Part shown: positions 22,331 through 30,126 of the stretch, piece by piece
Layout of the letters: every line of letters begins with the position of its first letter
How positions within the stretch are numbered: the first letter of the stretch is position 1
Source of the DNA: Dorea sp. AF36-15AT
GTDB lineage: Bacteria > Bacillota > Clostridia > Lachnospirales > Lachnospiraceae
Reading direction: 5' to 3'
Length of the DNA stretch: 64,000 nt
Assembly: GCF_003477705.1 (NCBI RefSeq)
Contig: NZ_QUDV01000008.1
Coordinates: forward strand, 91,790 to 155,789
The notes under the pieces: model-generated
What the model was told of the DNA's origin: nothing
Databases searched by the model: none
What the model saw: only the letters and a program-made list of their open reading frames with translations
Made by a program: the position numbers and the translations under genes

Positions 22331-23478
22331 AGCTCCGAGGAGCGTGGCGCAGGGACTACAGCGAGTTCTTCGACACGCAGGAAGCCCTACTCATCGACGC
22401 GATGGACAATGCGGACTCCATCTATACCGTCTTCGCCCGTCTACAATCGCTTGCGGTGAAATGCGGCTGCGCCGGGAAGCTCCTTCTCCACGAAAGCGTC
22501 CCCTACACCGACGAGATGCTTGCTGCGGTCACTAAGAAGACCGTTCCCGCCTTTCGGCAATGCGTGCAGCCGCTCGTGCAGCTCGGCCTTGTCATCTGCG
22601 AGGATGGCATCTACGCCATCGCGGACTGGGAGTTCAACCAGAACGTCCCGGCAATCGACGCAATGCGCGAGGGAAACCGGAGCCGCAAAGCCAAGGAGCG
22701 TGCAAGAAAGAGCGGTGGGAAGTCAGCTTCCGAGAAGAAGCGTGAGAAACTTGTCGCTTTCCTTGCCGCCCACCCAAGCGCCACGAAAACCGAGATGAGC
22801 AAGGCCACCGGTCTTAGCCGTGTGACTATCAACAAATACCTTTCGGAACTCCCAGCCATGCTTCCCGCTCCTGCCATCCCGGAAGAAAGCGGTGTACAGA
22901 AGGCGGAAGGCAATGTACAAGGTGTACAAAGTGTACAGAATGTACAAATGTACACTGTACAAAATGGTGTACAAATGGACGTACAGCTGTACACGGAAAT
23001 GTACAACAATCTGTACACGCCACATACCAATGAAACCGCAGGTAGCACGGCTGAACAAGCCGAAAATGGCGATGTACAAAATCTGTCACGCCCTAAGAAT
23101 ATAGATGATAGATATAAGAATACATCTACATCTACAGCTATAGCTGATGGGGAGGGAGCAACAGATTCTGGAATCCCGACAAGGGAGGAAGTACGCTCGC
23201 ACTTCGCAAAGATGGGATTCGCAGTTGATCCCGACCGTTTCTTCGACGTGAACGAGGGGCGCGGCTGGCGCACGAACTCCGGCAAGCCCGTCGATGACTG
23301 GAAGAAGCTCGCCGCAGTCTGGGACAGGAACGAGCACCCGAAAACCGTTACCCCTCCCGCACGCACGGAACCGAAGGCCGATGCGGTCGTGAAAATTCCC
23401 TCCGTCGAGGAGGTTATGGCGAAATGGGGTTGTGACCGGGAGACGGCTCAGGGATATATCGACGAGAATATGTACTAG
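22327..23478 (+). CDS. Replication initiator, phage replisome-organizer-like
   Basis: 383 residues. The N-terminal winged-helix region (about 1-100: DYSEFFDTQEALLIDAM...LLLHESVPYTDEML...QLGLV...DGIYAI) resembles phage replisome organizers and RepA-type initiators. A second HTH follows (ATKTEMSKATGLSRVTINKYL, about 155-177). The central part is low in complexity (VQNVQMYT, YTEMYNNLYT) because it carries a cluster of TGTACA repeats. The C-terminus (EEVMAKWGCDRETAQGYI) is DnaD-like in style. The helicase loader gene lies directly downstream. Confidence 0.7.
   Translation: MKLRGAWRRDYSEFFDTQEALLIDAMDNADSIYTVFARLQSLAVKCGCAGKLLLHESVPYTDEMLAAVTKKTVPAFRQCVQPLVQLGLVICEDGIYAIADWEFNQNVPAIDAMREGNRSRKAKERARKSGGKSASEKKREKLVAFLAAHPSATKTEMSKATGLSRVTINKYLSELPAMLPAPAIPEESGVQKAEGNVQGVQSVQNVQMYTVQNGVQMDVQLYTEMYNNLYTPHTNETAGSTAEQAENGDVQNLSRPKNIDDRYKNTSTSTAIADGEGATDSGIPTREEVRSHFAKMGFAVDPDRFFDVNEGRGWRTNSGKPVDDWKKLAAVWDRNEHPKTVTPPARTEPKADAVVKIPSVEEVMAKWGCDRETAQGYIDENMY
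22893..23078. repeat. Iteron cluster: 12 TGTACA repeats within rep
   Basis: Starts at 22893, 22914, 22923, 22932, 22941, 22949, 22956, 22968, 22988, 23000, 23012 and 23073, several spaced 7-12 bases apart. An AT-rich stretch (about 23,093-23,142) follows. This is the layout of a theta or phage origin inside its initiator gene. Confidence 0.75.
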
Positions 23479-23493
23479 AAATGCCCCTGAGAA

Positions 23494-23584
23494 TGTCTGA
23501 GAGCCTGCCTATGACACGGTAAATGTCATGTGGCAGTAACCGACCGAACAAGACTACAAAGTCCCGTAGACAGGCTCTCAGACA
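23494..23584. repeat. Long inverted repeat between rep and helicase loader
   Basis: Arms of 14 bp (23494-23507 and 23571-23584) are perfect and enclose a second small hairpin ATGAC/GTCAT. No T-run follows, so it may be an RNA or replication structure rather than a terminator. Confidence 0.7.
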
Positions 23585-23609
23585 GGGTGACGCAGAAAGG
23601 ACGAGGTAA

Positions 23610-24464
23610 ATGAACGAGAACGGAACGAAAACCAAGGAGCAGGACGGACGAAAGCCGGTTGAGGACTATCGCGACGCAGACGGCATCCTCATATGCGGAA
23701 AATGCGGGGAGCCACGCGAGCGGATGTTCCCGGCGGGCGGAATCTTCAAGGAGCCGCACCTTGTCCCGACCATGTGCCGTTGCCAGAGGGAGGAAGCGGA
23801 TAGGCAGCGCGAGGAAGCCGAGCGGGCGGAGAAAAGGCGCAGGACGGAACGGCTAAGGAAGCAGTGCTTCCCCTCATCCGGCAGGTACGCCTTCTGCACC
23901 TTCGATGCCGATGACGGCAGGAACGCGGCTCAGAGCACCGTCTGCAAGGCGTTTGCCGCGACCTTCGACCCGAAAGACCCGGAGGGGCTTGTCCTGTGCG
24001 GGAAGCGCGGCACGGGCAAGAGCTTCCATGCGTCCTGCATCGCGAACGCCGTCATCGAGCGCGGGTTCTCCTGTCTCGTGACCGATATCAAGCAGGTCGT
24101 GAACCTGATGGAATCCTCCTTCGAGAAGCGTTCCGGGAACCTTGAGAGAATCCTCGCCCCAGACCTCCTCATCCTTGAAGACCTCGGTGCCCAGCGCTCC
24201 ACCGAGTACGTCATGGAGCACGTCTACGACGTTATCGACGGGCGCTACAAGGCGGGGAAACCGATGGTGATAACGACGAACTTCGACTTTCGCGAGAGAA
24301 TCCTGAACGCCACGGCAGATGACCCGTGGGGACGTGTCTTCGACCGCATTGTTGAGGTCGGGTTCCCGGTGAAGTACGACGGCAATTCGCGCCGTCGGGA
24401 AATCGGAATGAAGAACCGCAAAGATTTCAAGCGGAAGTTGGGAATCGAGGGGATAGAATCGTAG
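23610..24464 (+). CDS. DnaC-like helicase loader, AAA+ ATPase
   Basis: 284 residues. An N-terminal Cys-rich part (CGKCGEPRERMF...CRCQREEADR) is followed by a charged coiled coil and an AAA+ core with Walker A GKRGTGKS (131-138) and Walker B LLILEDLG (about 186-193), then a sensor-1 VITTNFD. This is the DnaC/DnaI/IstB group. Next to Rep it would load the host replicative helicase at the element origin. RBS AAAGGACGAGG. Confidence 0.85.
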   Translation: MNENGTKTKEQDGRKPVEDYRDADGILICGKCGEPRERMFPAGGIFKEPHLVPTMCRCQREEADRQREEAERAEKRRRTERLRKQCFPSSGRYAFCTFDADDGRNAAQSTVCKAFAATFDPKDPEGLVLCGKRGTGKSFHASCIANAVIERGFSCLVTDIKQVVNLMESSFEKRSGNLERILAPDLLILEDLGAQRSTEYVMEHVYDVIDGRYKAGKPMVITTNFDFRERILNATADDPWGRVFDRIVEVGFPVKYDGNSRRREIGMKNRKDFKRKLGIEGIES

Positions 24465-24536
24465 CGGAGCGGTTTTTAAGCATCAGCCGCTTCTTCCTGA
24501 TTCTGGTGCCGATTTCCTTCCCGGCACCGTCCCCGC

Positions 24537-24573
24537 GCCCCGTAGCGTATCGACGCTGCGGGGCTTTCTTTTT
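24537..24573 (+). terminator. Terminator after helicase loader
   Basis: 12-bp stem GCCCCGTAGCGT/ACGCTGCGGGGC with ATCG loop, followed by TTTCTTTTT. Confidence 0.85.
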
Positions 24574-24629
24574 CCTCTTGGCAGGAAAGGGCACGGAAAT
24601 CGTGCCTATAGCGAAAGGAGGAAAAAAAG

Positions 24630-25076
24630 ATGACGAAAGAGAAAACGAACCGTAACGAAGTGGTCGGCATGTTCCTGACCTATTGCCGGAAGACCCTCGT
24701 GAACGCGCGGACGGATGTTTTAAGGGAGCGCAAAAGGAGACGCAACCGCGAGGTGCTGTTCTGCGACCTCAGAAGGAGCGAACTTGAAAGCCTTGCGGAC
24801 TGGCAGGACGTGCCGGAGCGGGAAACCGTATTCGATGCCGCCGGAAAGCCTATCGGCGTGACGGATAAAGACCTCGCGGATGCGCTGGAAAAACTCTGCC
24901 CAGAGGAGCAGGCAATAATCCTGCTCTCCTATTTTGCCGGATGGTCGGATAGGCGTATCGGTGAGGACATGGGGTTCCCGCGCTCCACGGTGCAAAACCG
25001 TCGCGCCCGTGCGCTCGCCCGTCTTGCGGACATTCTGACGGAAGGGGGTGACCCGCATGGCAAAGGGAAAGATTGA
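24630..25076 (+). CDS. Sigma-70 family-like regulator
   Basis: 148 residues. The C-terminal region is sigma region 4 (ALEKLCPEEQAIILLSYFAGWSDRRIGEDMGFPRSTVQNRRARALARL); the N-terminal half is short and basic. Tn916-like elements carry a similar small sigma-like gene with an HTH gene directly after it, as here. It may switch on excision or transfer genes. RBS AAAGGAGG. Confidence 0.75.
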   Translation: MTKEKTNRNEVVGMFLTYCRKTLVNARTDVLRERKRRRNREVLFCDLRRSELESLADWQDVPERETVFDAAGKPIGVTDKDLADALEKLCPEEQAIILLSYFAGWSDRRIGEDMGFPRSTVQNRRARALARLADILTEGGDPHGKGKD

Positions 25077-25278
25077 CTACGATACCGTCGTTGCCGCAAC
25101 AGGCGGAGATGCCCTTGCTGCCGGGGCGGTGCTCGATTACTTCAACGACTTCATGGACGGACTCTGCACCGGGTTCTACACCGACGCGGATGGCTTCTGG
25201 GATTACGGCATCGACCTCTCGATGAAATCGTTTATGCAGGCGAAGCTCTTGCGTGCGATGTTGAGGTTTCAGCCGTAA
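25057..25278 (+). CDS. Tn916 ORF8-like HTH protein, 73 aa
   Basis: The pattern YDTVVAATGGDALAAGAVLDYFNDFMDGL matches the helix-turn-helix proteins that follow the sigma-like gene in Tn916-type elements. It overlaps that gene by 20 bases. The start at 25,057 follows GGGGGTGA. Confidence 0.65.
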   Translation: MAKGKIDYDTVVAATGGDALAAGAVLDYFNDFMDGLCTGFYTDADGFWDYGIDLSMKSFMQAKLLRAMLRFQP

Positions 25279-25350
25279 AAGACGCTACTTGTAACAAGCA
25301 AAACCAGAAATAGGGAAAACCAGCATACCAGAAAACTACTTGACCAGCCA

Positions 25351-25359
25351 TGGTATAAT
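25351..25359 (+). promoter_or_regulatory. Extended -10 promoter of excisionase/integrase
   Basis: TGGTATAAT is an extended -10 element 49 bases before the excisionase start. A TTGACC just upstream is too close (8 bases) to be its -35. Confidence 0.55.
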
Positions 25360-25407
25360 AAAAATGTCAAGCGGTTGTCTGGTGCCCTTTTCCCGGAAAG
25401 GAAAATT

Positions 25408-25596
25408 ATGGCATCGGAACGCAATCGAACCGAAGAGAAGAAAACCTATACGGTAGGCGAAATCGCCGAAATGCTGGGCATCAGCGACAAGGTGGCCTAT
25501 ACACTCGTGAAGAGCGGGCAGTTCAAGTACGTCCGCGTCGGCAGAGCCATTCGGGTATCCAAAAGCTCCTTCGACAGTTGGTTGGAACCAAATTAA
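25408..25596 (+). CDS. xis: Excisionase, MerR-like HTH
   Basis: 62 residues. YTVGEIAEMLGISDKVAYTLVKSGQFKYVRVGRAIRVSKSSFDSWL is the helix-turn-helix of excisionase/DNA-binding proteins that precede integrases. It would bend the attachment site to favour excision. The start at 25,408 follows GAAAGGA. The integrase gene begins 21 bases later. Confidence 0.8.
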   Translation: MASERNRTEEKKTYTVGEIAEMLGISDKVAYTLVKSGQFKYVRVGRAIRVSKSSFDSWLEPN

Positions 25597-25617
25597 CCGA
25601 CAAGGAGAAGATTCGAT

Positions 25618-27126
25618 ATGGCAGCAATCAAGCAGAGAAAAACAAAATATTCCGTTATCTACTGGTATGTAAATGAACAGGGAGAGCGGAAACAAAAATG
25701 GGACACTGTGGATACAGTTAGCGAAGCAAAGAGCCGCAAGGTCTTTGTAGAGTTCTATCAGGAGAGATACGGGCAGGTCATCGTTCCTAACGAGGAGACG
25801 TATTTCCAAAGAGTAGCTGATGAAAAGGCAAAAACGGGGAAAGAAGACGGAACCGATGAGCACGATAGCGGCTCGGAGCCGATTCGCAGAAGACCACCGA
25901 CCCCGAAAAGCGCGGTAACGCCGCAAAAGGATGATATCACTTTCAGCGAGTTCCTAAAGCACTATGTGAAAGTGTACGGAACGTCGAAATGGTCTATGAG
26001 CACATACAGCGGAAAAACCGGACTGATAAGGAACTACATTGACCCATATATCGGGGATAAGAAGCTGTCTGAAATCACCACGGAGTGCCTTTCAGAGTAT
26101 TACAACGACCTGCTCTCCGTCGAGCGCGTTCCACCGGCCAACCGAAAGAAGACTGGCGAATGTGTCGCACCTTCCGGCGTGAAGAAGATTCATGACGTTA
26201 TCCGCTCTGCGCTTAATCAGGCAATGAAGTGGAACTATCTCGACCCGATGATGCAGAATCCGGCAAAACTTGCCACCCTGCCGACGATGAAGAAAACGAA
26301 ACGAAAGGTATGGAGTGTGAGCACGTTTCGCGAAGCGCTCCCAAGAGTCGAGGACGATATTCTGGCTCTCGCCATGAACCTCGCCTTTTCCTGCTCGCTC
26401 AGGGTGGGGGAGATAACCGGTCTCACGTGGGACTGCGTTTTCATAGACGAGGAATCTATTGAAAACGGCAACGCCCGCGTCATCATCAACAAGGAGGTTG
26501 CTCGCGTTTCCATCGAAGCCTTGCAGAGACTCAACGAGCGGGACGTGCTCGCCACGTTTCCCGCTCAGAAACCACACTGCACCACTAGGCTCGTGCTCAA
26601 GACCCCGAAGACCGAAACCAGCACCCGTGTGGTATGGCTTCCGAAAACCGTGGCGCACATGCTCGTGGAGCATAGGAAAAATCAGGAGGAACTAAAGGAG
26701 TTCCTTGGAGCGGATTACCATGACTACAATCTTGTGGTTGCCCTTGAAAACGGCAACCCGGTGGAGAGCCGCATCATCCGAAAGCGCCTGCAAGTCTTTT
26801 GTGACACGACAGGATACGAACGTGTGGACTTCCATTCGCTCCGCCATCTCTCCACGAAGTACAAACTCAAACTGACACAGGGCGATATTAAGTCCGTCCA
26901 AGGAGATACTGGTCACGCCGAAGCCCAGATGGTGACAGACGTTTACTCGGAAATTGAAGACGAGAACCGGCGTGAGAACGCGGCTCGCATGGAAGCCGAC
27001 TTCTACAGCCCTACCGCCAAAAATGGGAAATCATCAGCAACAGAGGGTGTCGGCGAAGCTCTGGCGGCTATCCTTAAGAACCTGTCACCTGAGCAACTTG
27101 CAGCGCTTGTCTCCGCTGCCCGTTAG
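25618..27126 (+). CDS. int: Tyrosine recombinase (integrase)
   Basis: 502 residues. An N-terminal arm-binding domain (1-60), an extra charged segment, a core-binding domain (about 105-200) and the catalytic domain with Arg262 (LRVGE), His406-x-x-Arg409 (HSLRH), His433 (TGHAE) and Tyr443 (VYSE). All catalytic residues are present. The last 40 residues form an extra helical tail. The enzyme would insert the element at the tRNA-Arg core (27,451-27,464). GTTAGCAA repeats just downstream are probable arm sites. Confidence 0.92.
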   Translation: MAAIKQRKTKYSVIYWYVNEQGERKQKWDTVDTVSEAKSRKVFVEFYQERYGQVIVPNEETYFQRVADEKAKTGKEDGTDEHDSGSEPIRRRPPTPKSAVTPQKDDITFSEFLKHYVKVYGTSKWSMSTYSGKTGLIRNYIDPYIGDKKLSEITTECLSEYYNDLLSVERVPPANRKKTGECVAPSGVKKIHDVIRSALNQAMKWNYLDPMMQNPAKLATLPTMKKTKRKVWSVSTFREALPRVEDDILALAMNLAFSCSLRVGEITGLTWDCVFIDEESIENGNARVIINKEVARVSIEALQRLNERDVLATFPAQKPHCTTRLVLKTPKTETSTRVVWLPKTVAHMLVEHRKNQEELKEFLGADYHDYNLVVALENGNPVESRIIRKRLQVFCDTTGYERVDFHSLRHLSTKYKLKLTQGDIKSVQGDTGHAEAQMVTDVYSEIEDENRRENAARMEADFYSPTAKNGKSSATEGVGEALAAILKNLSPEQLAALVSAAR

Positions 27127-27227
27127 CAGTGGTTGTTAGCAAGTTGTTAGCAAATCGTCCCAAATGTCGTGCCAGACACACAGGTAGATGTTTTTTGTTA
27201 GCAAACAATAGAAACGGAAAAACGGAA

Positions 27228-27278
27228 AGACGGCTATACCGAAAACTGGAATGCCAGTCGAAAACGGTGTAGCCGTCT
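27228..27278 (+). terminator. Large hairpin after int
   Basis: 14-bp stem (27228-27241 with 27265-27278, one G-T pair) with an inner ACTGG/CCAGT hairpin; no T-run on the plus strand. Confidence 0.5.
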
Positions 27279-27291
27279 GAAAAGGAAAAAT

Positions 27292-27330
27292 GCCGGAAAC
27301 CCTTGAAAAATCAGGCTTCCGGCGATTTTT
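27292..27330. terminator. Bidirectional terminator between int and tRNA-Arg
   Basis: GCCGGAA/TTCCGGC stem with extra CC..GG pairing; GATTTTT follows on the plus strand and CATTTTT on the minus strand. It can end both int and the tRNA transcript. Confidence 0.7.
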
Positions 27331-27336
27331 ACCACA

Positions 27337-27410
27337 CGTCCCAGACAGGAATCGAACCTGCGGCGTTTCGCTTAGGAGGCGAACCCTCTATCCTACTGAG
27401 GTACTGAGAC
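27337..27410 (-). tRNA. tRNA-Arg(CCT), complete, carried by the element
   Basis: 74 bases, no encoded CCA. Acceptor GTCTCAG/CTGGGAC, D-stem CCTC/GAGG, anticodon stem TTCGC/GCGAA with loop CTCCTAA (anticodon CCT), T-stem GCAGG/CCTGT with TTCGATT loop; all pair. It differs from the truncated native gene to its right in most stems but contains the same 14-bp core. No promoter is seen in the 40 bases before it. Confidence 0.9.
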
Positions 27411-27450
27411 ACATCATATTCAGTTAGCAAAAAGTCTTCGTTCCAACAAC

Positions 27451-27464
27451 CGCTTAGGAGGCGA
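27451..27464. other. Attachment core (right attachment site)
   Basis: CGCTTAGGAGGCGA, the anticodon loop and inner stem of tRNA-Arg(CCT), also occurs at 27369-27382 inside the complete tRNA. To the right the sequence is a normal tRNA 5' half; to the left pairing stops at once. Crossover here joins chromosome and element. Confidence 0.75.
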
Positions 27465-27492
27465 GTGCTCTATCCAGCTGAGCTATGACGAC
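27451..27492 (-). pseudogene. Native tRNA-Arg(CCT), 5' half only
   Basis: GTCGTCA acceptor strand, D-arm GCTC/GAGC, and anticodon loop CTCCTAA end at the core; the 3' half is missing and should lie beyond the left end of the element. It was interrupted by integration. Confidence 0.85.
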
Positions 27493-27550
27493 ACATGCCG
27501 CAACCCTTTAATTTTACTGAGTTTCTGAGATTTTTCCCAACGGCTATATT

Positions 27551-27579
27551 ATTGTAACATTCCTATATCTGAAAATCAA
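27551..27579 (-). promoter_or_regulatory. Native tRNA-Arg promoter
   Basis: Minus-strand TTGATT and TACAAT are separated by 17 bases, about 60 bases before the truncated tRNA. It now reads through into the element-borne tRNA. Confidence 0.65.
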
Positions 27580-27601
27580 GTGACGATGATCCTATTGTTA
27601 C

Positions 27602-28576
27602 CTATTCGAAAGTCTCTACTTCCACCCACTCATTCCTCGTATCTCCATCCCAGATCATCAGATGGATTTTGGATTCGATACCGTCTTTTGCATATACAAA
27701 TGGTTCTTCTTTCAGCATCTCGACATGCTTTCCATTCTGTAATAATTCTGTTTTTCTCTTCTGTGCTTTCTTTTTCAGGTCATTTATGTGCCGTTCTTCA
27801 TCTTTATCGAACACCCTATTCCCAAATTCTGCGGTAGCCAGTTTCAGCTTATGATCGATCAATTCTACCACTGCAGAATGCGCAGATGTATGTAAAATTC
27901 TGGCTATTTTCTTCGCTACCGCTCTTTTTGGGTAAAACTCATATATTTTCAGCCAGCGAAGCAGACTTTTATCATCTGCTTCTTTCCCGAGATATTTCAT
28001 TTCTTCCACAGCTTCATCCGATACTTGCCACCAGTCATACGACGGAACCAGATATTTATCAGGCACAGCTGGGTATGAACAGTAATTTAACGGTGGAAAT
28101 TCAGCAAGATATGATAACTTTACTTCCTGTTCTGTGCAATACTCTTCGCCCAGATATTCTCGTTTATCGCGCAGGATAGCAATTCTATACTCTAATTGTC
28201 TCAGATATTCATATCCCTTTACCCAAAAATGTCCGGTTCCACTATAATCATATAAGTGTACCTCTAGCGTCAAATTCTGAAAAAACAGCGTACACACGGT
28301 CTCTCCCTGGTATACTGCAAGCACATATCTGCCTTCACTTTCATCCAGCCTTGCCTCCAGCTCTCCCTCATATTCTTTCAGATAAGTCCCAGTAAGTACG
28401 GCTTCCTTAAATACCAGAAAACTCTCAACTGCGTCATTCATCAGGTACACAAGACGGATATCTGAGGTTTGTTGTGACGATACCGCAGTATTTGGGACTA
28501 ATAATTCAAACTGATTCTGAGATAACAACACATTTAATTTATCCAATGCATCCTGAAATGGAAATTCGTATTGCAT
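27602..28576 (-). CDS. Hypothetical protein, DUF3878-like
   Basis: 324 residues, soluble, no signal peptide, many Tyr and Trp. I believe it belongs to the DUF3878 family of Lachnospiraceae, but this is from memory and the function is unknown. It is the first chromosomal gene beside the element and has the AT-rich codon use of the host. Confidence 0.6.
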   Translation of the reverse strand: MQYEFPFQDALDKLNVLLSQNQFELLVPNTAVSSQQTSDIRLVYLMNDAVESFLVFKEAVLTGTYLKEYEGELEARLDESEGRYVLAVYQGETVCTLFFQNLTLEVHLYDYSGTGHFWVKGYEYLRQLEYRIAILRDKREYLGEEYCTEQEVKLSYLAEFPPLNYCSYPAVPDKYLVPSYDWWQVSDEAVEEMKYLGKEADDKSLLRWLKIYEFYPKRAVAKKIARILHTSAHSAVVELIDHKLKLATAEFGNRVFDKDEERHINDLKKKAQKRKTELLQNGKHVEMLKEEPFVYAKDGIESKIHLMIWDGDTRNEWVEVETFE

Positions 28577-28620
28577 GATCTAATTCCTACCTGTATAAAA
28601 TCTTCTTCATTTATACAACA

Positions 28621-28650
28621 AAACTCACCGTCCCGCAAGACGATGAGTCT
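28621..28650 (-). terminator. Terminator of the sulfhydrylase gene
   Basis: Stem AAACTCACCGTC/GACGATGAGTCT with a six-base loop and T-rich flanks on both sides. Confidence 0.7.
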
Positions 28651-28668
28651 GTTTTTTTCACATATCTC

Positions 28669-29973
28669 TTATTTGATTGCTTCAAATGCTGCATCCAGTG
28701 CTGCGATCAGATCTTCTGCTTTCTCGATACCGATTGACAGACGGATTGTATTTGGCTTAATGCCCTGCTCCAGCAGTTCTTCTTCTGTGCACTGGCTGTG
28801 TGTAGTAGTTGCCGGATGGATAACCAAGGATTTCACGTCAGCTACATTTGCAAGCAGTGAGAAGATTGCCAGGTTGTCAATAAATTTCTGTGCTGTAGCC
28901 GCATCTCCCTTAATTTCAAATGTGAAGATTGATCCACCACCATTTGGCAGATACTTCTTATACAGATCATGAGTCGGCTCTGTAGGAAGTGACGGATGAT
29001 GTACCGCCTCTACCTGTGGATGTTTTGACAGGTAGTCTACAATCTTCAATGTGTTGCTTACATGTCTCTCTACACGAAGTGAGAGGGTTTCCAGGCCCTG
29101 CAAGAATATAAACGCGTGGAACGGAGAGAGGGTCGCACCAGTATCACGTAATATGATTGCTCGAATGTAAGTTACAAACGCTGCAGGGCCCGCAGCTTCT
29201 GCAAATGATACGCCATGGTAGCTAGGGTTAGCTTCGGAGATCCATGGATATCTTCCAGATGCTTTCCAGTCGAATTTTCCTCCGTCTACGATTACGCCGC
29301 CGATTGCTGTACCATGTCCACCGATAAATTTCGTTGCTGAATGTACGACAATGTCTGCGCCGTATTCAATCGGACGGATCAGGTAAGGTGTTGCGAAAGT
29401 AGAATCTACTACTAGCGGAAGACCATGCTTATGAGCAATTTCTGCAATCTTTGCAATGTCAATTACATTGGAATTAGGATTGCCAAGTGTCTCTACGAAA
29501 ATAGCTTTTGTATTTTCCTGAATGGCTGCCTCAAATGATCCCTCTACATATGGATCAACGAAAGTAGTAGTTACATTATTATTTAACGGTAATGTATGTG
29601 CCAGATAATTATATGTACCACCATAGATTGTCTTAGAAGCTACGATGTGTTCGCCAGATTTCGTCAGTGCCTGGAATGTATAGCTCAGTGCTGCTGCTCC
29701 GGATGCAACTGCCAGTGCTGCAACTCCGCCTTCCAGAGATGCGATTCTCTGTTCAAAAATATCCTCTGTAGGATTAGTAAGTCTTCCGTAAATATTTCCT
29801 GCATCACGAAGTCCAAATCTGTCTGCTGCATGCTGTGAATCATGGAATACGTAAGATGTTGTAGCGTAGATTGGAACTGCTCTTGCATCTGTTACCGGAT
29901 CTGCTTTCTCCTGTCCGATGTGAAGCTGTCTTGTTTCAAATCCCCAGTTTTTAGAATCGTTTATATTTGCCAT
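28669..29973 (-). CDS. metY: O-acetylhomoserine sulfhydrylase
   Basis: 434 residues of the Cys/Met metabolism PLP family. The conserved block [13 protein letters not shown] holds the PLP-binding Lys215; YGRLTNPT and SGAAALSY bind cofactor phosphate. It makes homocysteine from O-acetylhomoserine and sulfide in the cytoplasm. Strong AGGAGG site. With cysK, a LysR and two Rrf2 regulators nearby it forms a sulfur-assimilation neighbourhood. A related cystathionine gamma-synthase activity is unlikely given the length and the N-terminal ETRQLHIGQ. Confidence 0.9.
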   Translation of the reverse strand: MANINDSKNWGFETRQLHIGQEKADPVTDARAVPIYATTSYVFHDSQHAADRFGLRDAGNIYGRLTNPTEDIFEQRIASLEGGVAALAVASGAAALSYTFQALTKSGEHIVASKTIYGGTYNYLAHTLPLNNNVTTTFVDPYVEGSFEAAIQENTKAIFVETLGNPNSNVIDIAKIAEIAHKHGLPLVVDSTFATPYLIRPIEYGADIVVHSATKFIGGHGTAIGGVIVDGGKFDWKASGRYPWISEANPSYHGVSFAEAAGPAAFVTYIRAIILRDTGATLSPFHAFIFLQGLETLSLRVERHVSNTLKIVDYLSKHPQVEAVHHPSLPTEPTHDLYKKYLPNGGGSIFTFEIKGDAATAQKFIDNLAIFSLLANVADVKSLVIHPATTTHSQCTEEELLEQGIKPNTIRLSIGIEKAEDLIAALDAAFEAIK

Positions 29974-30080
29974 AATGATTACCTCCTGAATATCTAAAAT
30001 ATTTTGTATTATCTTTTATGTGTTTCTCTCTTTGTTGTATTCATAGTAACATAGTAGGATTATACTGTCTAATATACAAA

Positions 30081-30122
30081 AAAAATACCGAGTTATAGTT
30101 TTATTTTATAACTCAGTATTTT
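30081..30122 (-). terminator. Terminator of the LysR gene
   Basis: Stem AATACTGAGTTATA/TATAACTCGGTATT on the minus strand followed by eight T. Confidence 0.85.
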
Positions 30123-30126
30123 ATAT

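Larger units (their letters stand above)
27135..27430. repeat. Four GTTAGCAA repeats: probable integrase arm sites
   Basis: Perfect 8-bp copies in the same orientation at 27135-27142, 27146-27153, 27197-27204 and 27423-27430. Three lie after int, and one lies between the element-borne tRNA and the attachment core. Confidence 0.6.

Noticed and set aside
22723..23104. Tyr/Val-rich and His-rich short frames on both strands
   Set aside because: They come from the TGTACA repeats and have no start signals.
25340..25359. TTGACC/TATAAT as a complete promoter
   Set aside because: The spacing is only 8 bases; the extended -10 alone is the better reading.
29974..30080. SAM riboswitch upstream of the sulfhydrylase gene
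   Set aside because: The leader is short and lacks the conserved S-box core; only the LysR terminator is visible.
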